From Porphyra umbilicalis (Eukaryota; Rhodophyta; Bangiophyceae; Bangiales; Bangiaceae): a stretch of 64,000 nucleotides of DNA. Within the stretch, counting starts at the first letter, position 1. Each line of letters opens with the position of its first letter. This document shows, one piece after another, positions 43,449 through 52,902 of this stretch. The notes beneath the pieces were generated by a model. It was not told where the DNA came from. It saw only the letters and a program-made list of their open reading frames with translations, and made no database searches. The stretch covers positions 62,001 to 126,000 of the forward strand of contig KV918830.1 of NCBI GenBank assembly GCA_002049455.2. The letters run 5' to 3'. A program made the position numbers and the translations under genes.

Positions 43449-43821
43449 TGTGAAGTCCGTGTGGCCAAGTGGGTGCGTTGCTTTACTATGGCAGAGGTCC
43501 TGGGCCGTGTCCAGCCACCTAATGTACCCCAGGCGGCCCCACGACAGGCCGTCGGGAAGCCCGCTCTCGGAGCTCACCCACGTGCCTCATTTCTCAGTGC
43601 GCGCGGGCCGCGGCGCACCTCCCAGAACGGGGCATGCACCTCCCCACAAAAGTCCCCCCCCCCGAGCTCACCCCAGCAGAGAGTGCCCACTACGAGACCA
43701 ACAAATCAAGTACACACAAGTACAAAACATACAACGAGTGCACAGGTAAATACCCAAAATTGAGTCCCAATGCTCAACCGGGTAAGTACCGACAAATCGA
43801 ATTGCTGAGCCATGCTCAACA
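43449..43821 (-). repeat. copia 5' LTR
   Basis: 373-bp LTR, upstream copy on the coding strand, followed by host CCAAC at 43822-43826. Confidence 0.92.
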
Positions 43822-43826
43822 CCAAC

Positions 43827-46279
43827 ATCCTCTCGCAGCAGCGTCCGTGACGTGCTGTCACGTCTCCGCACGGCCGCGCTGCGTCGCACCCCCCCCCCAC
43901 CCCCCCGCCCCCCCTGCCCCTGTAGTGCCGTGGTACACTATCCCTCCCCCCCCCCCCGCCCGTTTGCACGCCATGGATTGTACACCACCCACCGCCGCCA
44001 CCTCCACGGCGGCTGGCGGGTGCGGCGTGGCGGCGCCGCTGGCCGACGCGGCGGCCAACCCGAGGCCCCCCCCCACTTTGACGTCGCCGACCGGCGTCGT
44101 TGGCACGCGGGGCGGCCAGCAACGTGGTCGGCGGGCAGCCGTGGTGGCTCCGCCGCCGCGTCTCGGCTTGCGCCACGCGCCTGGGCAGCCACCTCGGGGC
44201 GGCGACAACGGGCGCGGCGGCGCGACCTGGTGAGACACGGCCCTGCGGCGGCCGGTCGCAACAGGGGGGGTGGGCGTCGCCATCGCGGAGGCCGCCACCA
44301 ACCGCGCGCGGAGCGCGTCGGCGCCCGCGCGGCCGCCGTGGGCGCCGAACGCCTTCGTGGCCGGCGGCGGCGGCAGGTCGTCGGCTCGCGGCCGCCGTTG
44401 ACGTTGCTGCCGGCCCGAGGACGGTCGACAGCGCGTGGTGGGTGGTGAGAGCGGGGGGGGGGGGGGGGGGTGTGGGGCGGCGTGCCGCCCGTGTGCGGAC
44501 CGGCAGATGTGCCGCTGCCCATGTTTGTAGGGCGATGGCTGGCGCGGCCACGCCGGGACACGGCGGCCTCGTGTCCATCGGTGGCGGCTGTCATCACGGC
44601 ACTCTGGTGCTGCTGGCCGCGGGCCGGGCACGACGCTCGAGGTGCTCGCCGCCGTCCCCGCCGCCGCCGCTGCGGCGCCGAGCCGCCGCGGTCAACGCGC
44701 CGACGGTGTGTGGCGGAGTCGCGACGGCAGCGGCACGGGAGAGGGCGGGGGCGACACGGCCAATGGTCGGTGCCGCGGCGCACGCTGTGAGTCGGCGGTT
44801 GGCGCCGTACAGCGGCGCGGGGCGCGGCGCCGGCACGCATTTAGGCGCCGCGTCGCCAGAGCAGGCAGCACGCCTATCCCCGTCACCGACCGTCCCCTCG
44901 TCCGCTCGGAGAGCGTCTTTTCACCGGCGGCGGTCCCACTGGTGCTGCCGCCGTCGGAACTGGCGCAATCGTAGCGGTCCAAGTGCCGACGCCTCGTCGG
45001 CGAGGGTGGCGGAAGCAGACGCCACGCCGCTCGAGCCGCGTGGCGGCCGGCGGCGGGCGGCGGGCGGCGGGGGTCCCTCCTCGGCTGCCGCCACGGGCCC
45101 GGCAGTAGTGCCAACTGGCGGCGTGGCCTGCGGCGTGAGGGGCGCCGCCGGCGCCGTCGGCGGCGGCCTCGGGTGTCTGTCGCTGCCAGAGCGCCCGCCC
45201 GCCCGCAATGAGCAGCCGGTGGCGGCGGCGGCGCCGGAGCCAGCAAACGGCGTAACTGCCACCTCCGCGGTGCCGTGGCGCCGGAGGTGGCTGCGCCGCT
45301 GCCGGCACCGCGCGGCGCCATCGTGCGACCGAGGCGCGGCGGGTGGGGGCGGCGGCGAGGGCAACAGCGGCTGCTGGCAGCGCTGCCTTTGGCCATGGCA
45401 CAGCCGCTGCCGCTGTCGCGGTCCGTAGTCCTCCCACTCAGAGGGCAGACCACGACGTGCCGCAGCTGCGCTGCGGCGGCGACCTGCAGCGGCCATGGGG
45501 CGGCGGTCATCAGCGCCACGCCCGCCTGGACATGACCTCGTCGGCGCGCGTCGGTGAGGGTGGGGGGCAGTGGGCGGTGAAAGGGAGGGGCGGCAGCGGC
45601 GCCGCGGCGCAGAGCGGCGTCCTTCGCCGCGCGCCTGTGCGGCGTCTGCGCCCAGCTCGACCGACTGGTCGGCCGAGGGCTGTGTGCAGGCGCGCGGGTT
45701 GGCGGGAGACGACGAACGTCTGCGCCGCGTGTCCGCGTGCGGCGCGCGGCGGGGGGACGCGTCGGCGGCCGCGCTGACCGCCTTTTTACTGCCCTTGCCG
45801 GCGGTCCCGGGCACGTCGCCCACCGCCGCGGCGGGCGCTCATCGGGCGGAAGAGGTCCCTCTCAGGGGAAATGACCCCTCGGAGGGACGCGCCCAGCCGT
45901 GCAGAGGCGTGGGTGGCGGTCCGACCGCCGCCGCTCGATGCGCTTGTGCCCCCGCAATGGGTCGGTGGGAGGGGCGTGAGTGGCGAGGGGAGAGCCCCCC
46001 ATGTTAGTGGCACGGGTGGGGGGGGCGCCTCCCTGCGGGGCTGGCGGAGCGGACGCAGATGACGAAAGCGGCAGTGCGGCGGGGGGGGGGGGGGGGCTGG
46101 TCAATGCCGAGGGACAGAGGCGCTGCTGTTTTACGACAGCTCCGCACGTGCACGAGGTCTATGGTGCTGCTGTTGCTCTTTTTTTGTGGCGCGTGCCTTG
46201 CCCAACTTTCTCAGGGAGCACACGGTCCGAGGCTGTTCGTTGCGCTTCGCGCTTTTTGCAATGTGTTCTCTTGCGGAAA
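43827..46279. other. very GC-rich region, no supported gene
   Basis: Frames of 200-440 codons are open on both strands at once and give Ala/Arg/Gly/Pro-rich translations with no domain. Homopolymer runs occur at 43890-43970 (C), 44451-44470 (G) and 46080-46096 (G). The right copy of the copia duplication ends at 43826. Genes may be hidden here, but nothing in the sequence lets me choose a frame. Confidence 0.5.
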
Positions 46280-46901
46280 ATGTGTGTTTTGGTCGTTTTG
46301 CTCATCTTTTGCTGGGAAGAGTCCATTGCACCGCCGGGAGAGACACGACACCGGACTGGCACAAATGAAGAGAGAGGTCCATCTGGACAGTTTCTTATCT
46401 GGATGGAGATGCTCAAAAGAGATGGAGCGATCTCCAGAAGACAGGTACACTGCTTTTTTTTCTGGAAAAAACGATGAGAAGCGGCGTAGGCAGGAGGGAA
46501 GCGCGACCGCGCGTTGCACTGCATTGTGCAGTGTCAGCTGCGCTTCTCATGCTCTGCATTGGCGAGTGTCAGAACCGATCTGGGGATCGCAACTGATCTG
46601 CGGCTCAATGAGGTCAATGCAGAGCATGCGGATCGCAGGCAGCTGACACTGCAAAATCCAGTGCAACACGCAGTGGCGCTTCCCACCTGCCTACGGCACT
46701 TCTCATGGTTATTTCCAAAAAAAAAAGCGATGGACCTGTCTCCTGGAGGGCACTCCATCTCTTCTGAGCATCTCCATCCATACAAGAAGCTGTCCAGATG
46801 GACGTCTTTCTTCATATGTGCCAGTCCGGTGTCGTGTCTCTTCCGGGGTTGAAATGGGCACTTGCCAGAAAATGATGAGCAAAACGACCCAAACACGCAC
46901 T
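46280..46901. repeat. foldback inverted repeat (arms about 285 bp)
   Basis: The sequence is an imperfect palindrome centred near 46590. Matching marks include GGTCGTTTTGCTCAT (46291-46305) with its complement at 46875-46889, AGAGACACGACACCGGACTG (46339-46358) with its complement ending at 46841, and CATGCTCTGCATTG (46548-46561) with its complement at 46615-46628. The loop is about 53 bp. The arms look roughly 80-85% identical by eye. Open frames in the arms on opposite strands encode the same peptide because of the symmetry and are not independent genes. It looks like a foldback or MITE-type element. Confidence 0.85.
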
Positions 46902-46950
46902 ACCTGCTAGGAAGCACACCTGGTGCACTCACGTGCGCTGGTCGCGATGG

Positions 46951-47174
46951 TATGCGTCGTTCGGCGCAAAAACGTATTCTTCATGCTTTTACTGGACAGG
47001 CAAGGTGCCACCAGTCCGAGACAGCCTGCGGCACTCGACCCGGACGAGCGTACCTATAGACCACCTATGACATGTCTCACCTTTCAGAAGCAAGAAACAG
47101 TGTATAGAGTGGGGAAAAAACAGTCTAGCGAAGCGGGGGCGGCCACCAGCGTCGAGAGTGACGGCCAGCGGCGA
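46951..47174 (+). repeat. dispersed repeat, copy A
   Basis: Starts TATGCGTCGTT and contains TTCTTCATGC, ACAGGCAA, GCCACCAGT and AGAAGCAAGAAACA in the same order as copy B at 50219-50462. Both end in a GGGGGCGGCCACC...GACGGCCAGCGGCG block. Same orientation, spaced about 3.27 kb. Confidence 0.75.
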
Positions 47175-47649
47175 GGGGCGGCCAGCGGCGGGGGGGTGGC
47201 CCACGGTGGGGGCGGCGCTCAAAATGGGGCAGCTACTGGAAGGGATGGCCGCCAGCGGCGGGGGCAGCGGTCAGCGGAGTGGGTGCGGCTCGCCTCTCGA
47301 CGCGTCGTAACCCGCCCCCACGCGCAATCATGAACTCTTTCACAGTACCTGCCCCGGCGGCGACTGACGCGAGGGGAGCCGTTCTGACGCCCGCCTGTCC
47401 CGCGTATGCACCCCCTTCCCCCCCTCGGCATGCGGGCGCGTCGCGGCGTCGCCATCCCCCGCCGCCCTCAACCCGCAACGCCGACCCCCCTCTTCCCCCA
47501 AAAAAGCGCCTCACACGTCTCATCTCCCTCCTTCCCCTCCCCCGCCTCCGCCCCCTCCTCTTGGCCTGCGGGTAGGGGCCGGGTGGTGGCGGCGGGGCGG
47601 CTGCGTCGGCGACAGCGGCGGGGTCCCCCCCTCTCTCCCGCCCGAGGCG

Positions 47650-48424
47650 CCGGTAGACGACTTTGGTCAGGTACGCGACTTGTTCTAAAAATGTCCAATC
47701 GGTCCCCCCCCCCGCTCCCCAACAAGAACCGTGTCGCCACGCACGTCGGCCGCACGCGCACGCCGCCGCAAACGCCGCAGTCATCCCTGCCACACACGCG
47801 TTGGGCGCGTCGGGGGCGGCGTCGAGCAGCCCCACCCTCGCATGAAGGGCTCGCCGCACGCCTATGGCTAGGACGCCCGCATTCCTCGTGCCGTCGTAGC
47901 CGGCGCGCGCCCGGGTGGCAGTGCAGATGACGAGAGAGAGCGCAGCGGCGAGGCCGGGGGTCGACGTCCGCCCTCTGCCGCTGCCGCTGCCGCCCGCGGG
48001 AGTAGCAGGCGGCGCTGCCGCTGCCGCCGCCGCCATGGCGCGGGCACCTCCGCCACCTTCGCCCCGCGCAGAGAGCGCGGCGACGGGGGCGGGTGGGAAG
48101 CGGGGAGCGGGGCGCCAGAAGCTCTTTTTCTGACCGCTTGTGCGGGCGGCGGCGGCAGCGGCGGCTCTTAGAAGTGCACCGCGTCCGAGCCGCCCGCGGT
48201 AGCGCCGACGCCGCGCGCCGGATCCACCACGGCCGTGCCGTGAGGGGCGGTGAGGAAGACGGAGAGGCGGTTGGGGAGGTGGAGGAGGACGAAGGTCTCC
48301 GAGTAGGCGACAGCCGCTTCAATGACGCGGCGGAGGGCGTCGCCGGGGAAGTGGCCACGGTGGGGGGCGTACGCGTGAGGGGTCACATCCAGGATGAGAA
48401 CGTGGAAGGTCGGGTCGTCGGGGG
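47650..48424 (-). CDS. possible TFIIH subunit p34/Tfb4-like protein (partial)
   Basis: Minus-strand exon 48424-48171 follows an acceptor CCCCCCCACAG. It encodes a von Willebrand A-like start, 'PTFHVLILDVTPHAYAP', a helix, then 'ETFVLLHLPNRLSVFLTA' and 'GTAVVDP'. This order (strand, DxxP, helix, NxL-xVhA strand, then a short Tyr/Val-Pro element) is that of the Tfb4/p34 subunit of TFIIH, which works with p44/Ssl1 in transcription and nucleotide-excision repair. A second segment (about 47990-47660) in another frame has 'GLAAALSLVICTATRARA' and 'EQVAYLTKVVYRRLG', resembling the family's 'LQQA-LTGG-Y' helix. A 50-nt intron (48149-48100 or so, GTGCAC...GTCAG) may join them. The C-terminal C4 zinc domain of the family was not found, nor a start codon. 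This is a family-level guess from local pattern. Confidence 0.45.
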
Positions 48425-50218
48425 CTGTGGGGGGGAGGAGAGGTCAGGAGGTGGGGACGGCAGGCAAAAGCGCGGTAGTGGCACGAGGGGGGGACAGGCA
48501 GACCACCATGGCAGACAAGAGGATGAGTGTCAGATCAGGCAACGTTTGTTTCATCGATGCAAGAAAACGCCAGAGTGGAAAGGGCGCGCCGTCACGGCAG
48601 CGGGCGCTGCTGTGCCATGACCGCACAGCCACGCTGGGTGGTCTAAGCACGCTGCCACCGCGTTGACGCACCTCGTGCACCACGACCGCCAGACCCGGTG
48701 CCGACCGCCCGCCTCCACGAGGAGCTCATGGCGGGGAAGAGGCGGCTGCCAGTAGCCCGGGGGGCAGTGGGGGACCAGGGGGCGGCTGCAGGCAGCAACC
48801 ATCTGCAGTGCTGCCGCGCGGCAGTGGTGTCGGCAAGAGCGGTGCCGGTGGCGGGTGGCCCTGCCGCAGCCGGTGCTCATTGAGTGGGGGTGGGGGATGC
48901 TCATCGCCCCAGACGTAGTGCCATCACCGCCCGAGAATTCATGTGGACAACATATCGAGCCGCCACTCGCGCTGCTCGCTGGCCTCCAGTCGGTCAAACG
49001 TCAATTTGTGATGCCATGCCAAGGTCACCTCCGTCGGTGATGATGACGTGGGCCGGCCGCCCACGGATGGTTCCAGGCCACCTCCCTTCAGAGGTTGCAA
49101 AGCAGCCCCCCATCGGAGGCTTAACACAGACTCGAACCCACCCGCCCCCATGGCCTGAAAGTGGGGATATTGAGCAGATGTGTTTCTCTGGAGGCCGAGA
49201 CACAAGCGGCGTCTGCACTGATGAAAACGAGCTCGATCCCAATCTGGATTTAGCATGGACCCGACCCCACCCCTGACACCAGTCACACTCTTGTCTGATC
49301 TATTAGTGGACTCGTCCCACGCTGATTGGATGTTAATTCCCAGTCACAGCGTGCTTACATCCTCTTTCTCGCACCATGATCATGACGCAGCAAAGCCGGA
49401 GCAGTAAAGAAACCAGGCCTCCTTGGCCTGGAGAGAGCTGTTGACAGGCCGCACGCGCCCGTGCCGATGACTGCTGAATGCAGAGGACATTCCTGTCCGG
49501 AAAAGGCTGGCGTAAATGCGCGGTGGGAGGAGCGCTCAACGCGTGCGCCGCCACGTGGTCTGTCACCCCGGACGCGAGTCGGACATCTGACCTTGCGTCG
49601 AGGCTGTGCCGCTGACATACAAATTGGTGCGTGTCACGCTGCCGTGGACGGCATTGTCATGCATGTCATGTGTCTACAAGCCCGAGACGATTGTTGACCG
49701 CTGACAACGCGAACCTTTCCGTGGAAGACGGCTATTTTTCCAGGAACGGAGACAAAGCAGTGCGTGCTGCATGTCAGACGTCAGTCTAGGAGTCGGCTTG
49801 CCAGGCTGCATGAGCGCCAGGAATGCTACAGGCAGAGGAGCTCGATACGCACGCGGTGTCTTGCGAGAGTTTCTCGTGTTCAGGCTGCATTCAACTTGCC
49901 GTTGGTCGACCGCGCGCGCAACACTGACGCGACGGAAGCGAAGAGTACTGTCATTCGATTCTTCGTTTGACATAAGACCGAGCGGCTGCAACTCCACAGG
50001 CATCACAGGGATGCGCGGTCTTGGCCCGCAAGATCCGGAGATTGGTAGTCACGGCCAGAGTCAGGTCTGATCTGCCGATCTCACAGAGCAACATGGTCTT
50101 GCATGGGAGGCTCGGCTGACACTGCACGGTACAGTGCGTCACTCGGCTGCGCTTCGCAACCCGCCTGGAGCAGTTTCCATCGGTTTTACCGAGATACCTC
50201 AAACGTACTTGCCTGCTG
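48425..50218. other. no supported gene; possible 5' exon of the p34-like gene
   Basis: 48425-48700 may hold the intron and first exon of the p34-like gene. The rest shows stops in all frames and no domain. A GGTTCGAGTCT-like B box on the minus strand near 49130 lacks a matching A box and cloverleaf, so no tRNA is called. Confidence 0.45.
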
Positions 50219-50462
50219 TATGCGTCGTTTGACACAGAATCCTGTTCTTCATGCATTTCTGTACAGGCAACGCGCCACCAGTTCGAGACTGCTGGCGCTG
50301 CCACAACTCTACCACCATACCCATGGACCGCCTAATACATATCTTACCTTCTAGAAGCAAGAAACACTGCATCAAGTGAAAAAACATTTTAGTCACCGTA
50401 GTGGGGGCGGCCACCATCGTCGAAAAGGCGGCCACGAGCGTCGATAGTGACGGCCAGCGGCG
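50219..50462 (+). repeat. dispersed repeat, copy B
   Basis: Diverged direct copy of 46951-47174, with the same order of conserved blocks and the same GC-rich ending. An upstream GACACTGCA...ACAGTGCGTC block at 50118 also resembles the foldback element at 46510-46545, so the repeat family may be longer. Confidence 0.7.
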
Positions 50463-50916
50463 CGGGCACAGGGCGGGGGCGAAGGTATCACCCAGTGACG
50501 GTGGCAGCCCGCGCGGGCGGGGGCAGCGGGCGCGGACGTGGGCAACGGGCGGGCGCGTGGGCGGGGGCGGCGGGTTTGGGGCGTTGGTAGCGGGCGTGGG
50601 CAGGGGCCACAGGCGGGGGCGGAGGCCGTGGGCGGTAGCAGGGAGGGGCAGCGGTCCTCCAATAGGACGTACTATCAAACTGCTGGACTAGAATGTTATC
50701 AGAGTACGCGATAACAAGTGCATACACGATTGATAAATTGCATACAAGGTTCGATGCGGCATTTACACTGTGCTTCGAGATGCAGCTTGTCAGGCGCGTG
50801 GCGTCCTCGCCGTGCTCCCAACGTGATTTCCATTCGCTGTGCTGTCTTGAGCCGCAGTACCAGCCACGCAGCGTCTTGGCGCTGTTTGTTGGCCCGCGAG
50901 CGACGTGCAGCTCACC

Positions 50917-52902
50917 ATGCGGACTCGCAGCAGTCGTGACCTGCAACCAGCGCCTGCGCCCCAAGACGGTAGCAATGGCGACGCTACCTGGCCCGGGGCG
51001 TCGCGTGGCGTCCGTGCGCAGCCCCATGACGTCATCTTCACGTACGCCCGAGGCCGAGGTGGCCCGATCACCGTCAACCGGGCGGACTGCATGAGCCGCG
51101 AGGACGGGACGGACTTGCGCGACGGCGTCGTGGACGCCATTTCCCGGTACATATGGGAAGAGGAGCTCTCCCCGGAGGACTCTTCCGACTGCTTGGTGTT
51201 TTGTAGTGTTCGGAACAAGCTTTTGCGCGACGTGGGGGGGGGGGCGTCTCGTGTGACCGCTATGACTCGGTCTGTAGATATTTTTTCTTTCTCTACCTGG
51301 GTGCTCTTTTTCTGTGAGTGCCATCATTGGTGGATTGCTGTGCTTTCGGGGGTTCAACGTTTGCACAGGGCTTTGGGCATGACAGCCGCTGGTGGTGCCG
51401 CGCACACGGGGTCGCCGACGGCTACTCTCGCTTTCTTCAACTCGTTGGGCTCGGTATCGATCGCCGGACGTGCGTCTAGCTCTGTTATTGAGCGATTGGA
51501 GCACGAGTGCATGCGGCGTGGCGTTGTTGGAGCTAACGCGGGAGGACTTCGGCCAGGGTGGTCGCTGTCTTGCCTCGCCGTCACCTCGCCGGATGTGCCC
51601 CAGCAACCCAACTTTAACGACTGTGGTCTGTTTGCGCTGTCGTCCTTCCGGTCGTTCTTTGTTTGCCCCGCTGGTGAGCGCTCCTCGCTGTTGCGCGCGG
51701 ACGGCGTGGGCACAAGGGCGTGGGCGGAGAACTTCCATTTACTAACGCGCGCCGCCATGCGCAATCTTTGCAAGACGCTGACGGAGCGGGAGCCTGACGC
51801 CAAGGGTGAGCTGGTCGACGCACGACCAAAGCGGCGGCGTCGTTTGCGCTCGACGGGGGCGGGTACGGGGCCGAGCGAGGGGGGGCAGCCGTCTGCTGCG
51901 CCACCGAGCGAGGGGGGGCAGCCGTCGGCGGGGCCGAGCGAGGCGGGGCGGCCGTCTGCGGGACCGAGCGAGGGGGGGCAGCCGTCGGCGGGGCCGAGCG
52001 AGGGGGGGCGGCCGTCTGCGGGACCGAGCGAGGGGGGGCAGCCGTCGGCGGGGTTGAGTGAGGGGGGGCGGCCGTCTGCGGGACCGCGCGAGGGGGGGCA
52101 GCCGTCGGCGGCGCCGAGCGAGGGGGGGCGGCCGTCTGCGGGACCAGGCGAGGGGGGGCAGCCGTCGGCGGGGCCGAGCGAGGGGGGGCGGCCGTCTGCG
52201 GCGTACGGACCGCTGGAGCAGACGCGTCATGCCGGCCTGGGGCCCTCCATCCCGGCGGTTGGGAACCCGAAGTCGACGACCGGGAACGCGGAGGTCGCGA
52301 CTACGCTCGCGGATTTCAACCCTGCCGGCCAAGCACCGGGGGGCGCGTCTCGACTCGGTGGCGCCTCCAAGGGACCCCCGGTCACCGCCAAGGCACATAC
52401 AGCCGCGACTGCCGCGACGGTCGCAGAAGACAGCAACGCTGGCGAGATGGACTTCCTCCTGGGCCTCTTGCCCGCCTCTTCAACGAACATCTCTCTTGCG
52501 GCAGACCTTCTACCATCTGGGAGTACGTCGGGGAAGCGAAAGCGGGCGCGGAAGGACGAGACAGATGCTCACGCGGCCCGATGGTTGGCTGACTTCCGCC
52601 GGTGGGGTTTGCAGATGGAGCCGGTGGTGGCGCGCACCCTCTGCTCGGTCTTCGACAAGACGGATGGCTTTACGCCGGCTTTTGTCAACCTCTTTGCCAC
52701 GGGCGTCGCCCAGTGGCATCCTCCTGCAAGCCGTCATCGACTGGCCCCTTGGTTTGCCGCCGCCATACTAGAGGCGTCTGCCAAGTGCGGCATGCGTCGG
52801 GGCGCGGGGGCGTCTCTCATGCTCCTGTCGCAAGTGCACACGGTGTTGCGAGTTGCTTATCGTTTTCATCAACGCCCCATGCCGGATGACGCGTGTTGTT
52901 GA
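50917..52902 (+). CDS. Ulp1-like C48 cysteine protease with minisatellite linker
   Basis: 661 residues from ATG 50917 (context CTCACCATGC) to TGA at 52900-52902. The protease domain spans about 50-250: helix 'DLRDGVVDAISRYIWEEEL', then 'DIFSFSTWVLFFCECHHWWIAVL' in the place of the HWxL strand (His137), 'FFNSLGS' at the usual Asp-Ser position, and 'PQQPNFNDCGLFAL' with oxyanion Gln230 and nucleophile Cys236. The catalytic Asp is Asn175, which some active members tolerate. A basic KRRRR stretch follows at about 305-309. Then come about 110 residues of a GPSEGGQPSA-type repeat, a disordered part, and a helical C-terminal domain ('RWLADFRRWGLQMEPVVARTL') that I do not recognise. The family removes SUMO or related modifiers; many copies in protists and plants ride on transposons. 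No transposase is adjacent. No in-frame TAA or TAG. Confidence 0.78.
   Translation: MRTRSSRDLQPAPAPQDGSNGDATWPGASRGVRAQPHDVIFTYARGRGGPITVNRADCMSREDGTDLRDGVVDAISRYIWEEELSPEDSSDCLVFCSVRNKLLRDVGGGASRVTAMTRSVDIFSFSTWVLFFCECHHWWIAVLSGVQRLHRALGMTAAGGAAHTGSPTATLAFFNSLGSVSIAGRASSSVIERLEHECMRRGVVGANAGGLRPGWSLSCLAVTSPDVPQQPNFNDCGLFALSSFRSFFVCPAGERSSLLRADGVGTRAWAENFHLLTRAAMRNLCKTLTEREPDAKGELVDARPKRRRRLRSTGAGTGPSEGGQPSAAPPSEGGQPSAGPSEAGRPSAGPSEGGQPSAGPSEGGRPSAGPSEGGQPSAGLSEGGRPSAGPREGGQPSAAPSEGGRPSAGPGEGGQPSAGPSEGGRPSAAYGPLEQTRHAGLGPSIPAVGNPKSTTGNAEVATTLADFNPAGQAPGGASRLGGASKGPPVTAKAHTAATAATVAEDSNAGEMDFLLGLLPASSTNISLAADLLPSGSTSGKRKRARKDETDAHAARWLADFRRWGLQMEPVVARTLCSVFDKTDGFTPAFVNLFATGVAQWHPPASRHRLAPWFAAAILEASAKCGMRRGAGASLMLLSQVHTVLRVAYRFHQRPMPDDACC
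51869..52205 (+). repeat. 30/60-bp coding minisatellite
   Basis: About eleven copies of a 30-bp unit (CCGAGCGAGGGGGGGCAGCC type), alternating as 60-bp pairs that encode GPSEGGQPSA and GPSEGGRPSA. The unit keeps the protease frame open. Seven-G runs make it prone to slippage and to quadruplex formation. Confidence 0.9.

Larger units (their letters stand above)
37859..43821 (-). mobile_element. complete Ty1/copia retrotransposon (5,963 bp)
   Basis: Two 373-bp LTRs (37859-38231 and 43449-43821) begin TGTGAAG and end CTCAACA. The host sequence CCAAC is duplicated at 37854-37858 and 43822-43826. The LTRs differ at about 11 of 373 sites, so this insertion seems somewhat older than the gypsy element. 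The coding strand is minus, with a single Gag-Pol frame 43292-39108. The primer site next to the 5' LTR matches the anticodon arm of initiator tRNA-Met, and a polypurine tract adjoins the 3' LTR. About 870 bp of 3' noncoding sequence carries five copies of a palindromic motif. The reading frame is unbroken. Confidence 0.93.

Noticed and set aside
43293..43577. Upstream extension of the copia frame by 95 codons
   Set aside because: It runs through the primer site and into the LTR; the ATG at 43292 fits the start of Gag.
43827..46080. Plus-strand frame of over 400 codons (44100-45428) and equally long minus-strand frames
   Set aside because: Both strands are open together because of extreme GC content; translations are Ala/Arg/Gly/Pro rich with homopolymers and no domain.
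46059..46896. Two similar small proteins on opposite strands
   Set aside because: They are the two arms of the foldback repeat, so the similarity follows from DNA symmetry, not from coding.
48168..48170. TAA after 'DAVHF' in the p34-like exon as another UAR-sense codon
   Set aside because: Sequence beyond it in that frame is low quality, while another frame is better, so an intron is a simpler reading.
49081..49210. tRNA candidate from a GGTTCGAGTCT-like B box (minus strand)
   Set aside because: No A box at the right distance and no acceptor or anticodon stem could be drawn.
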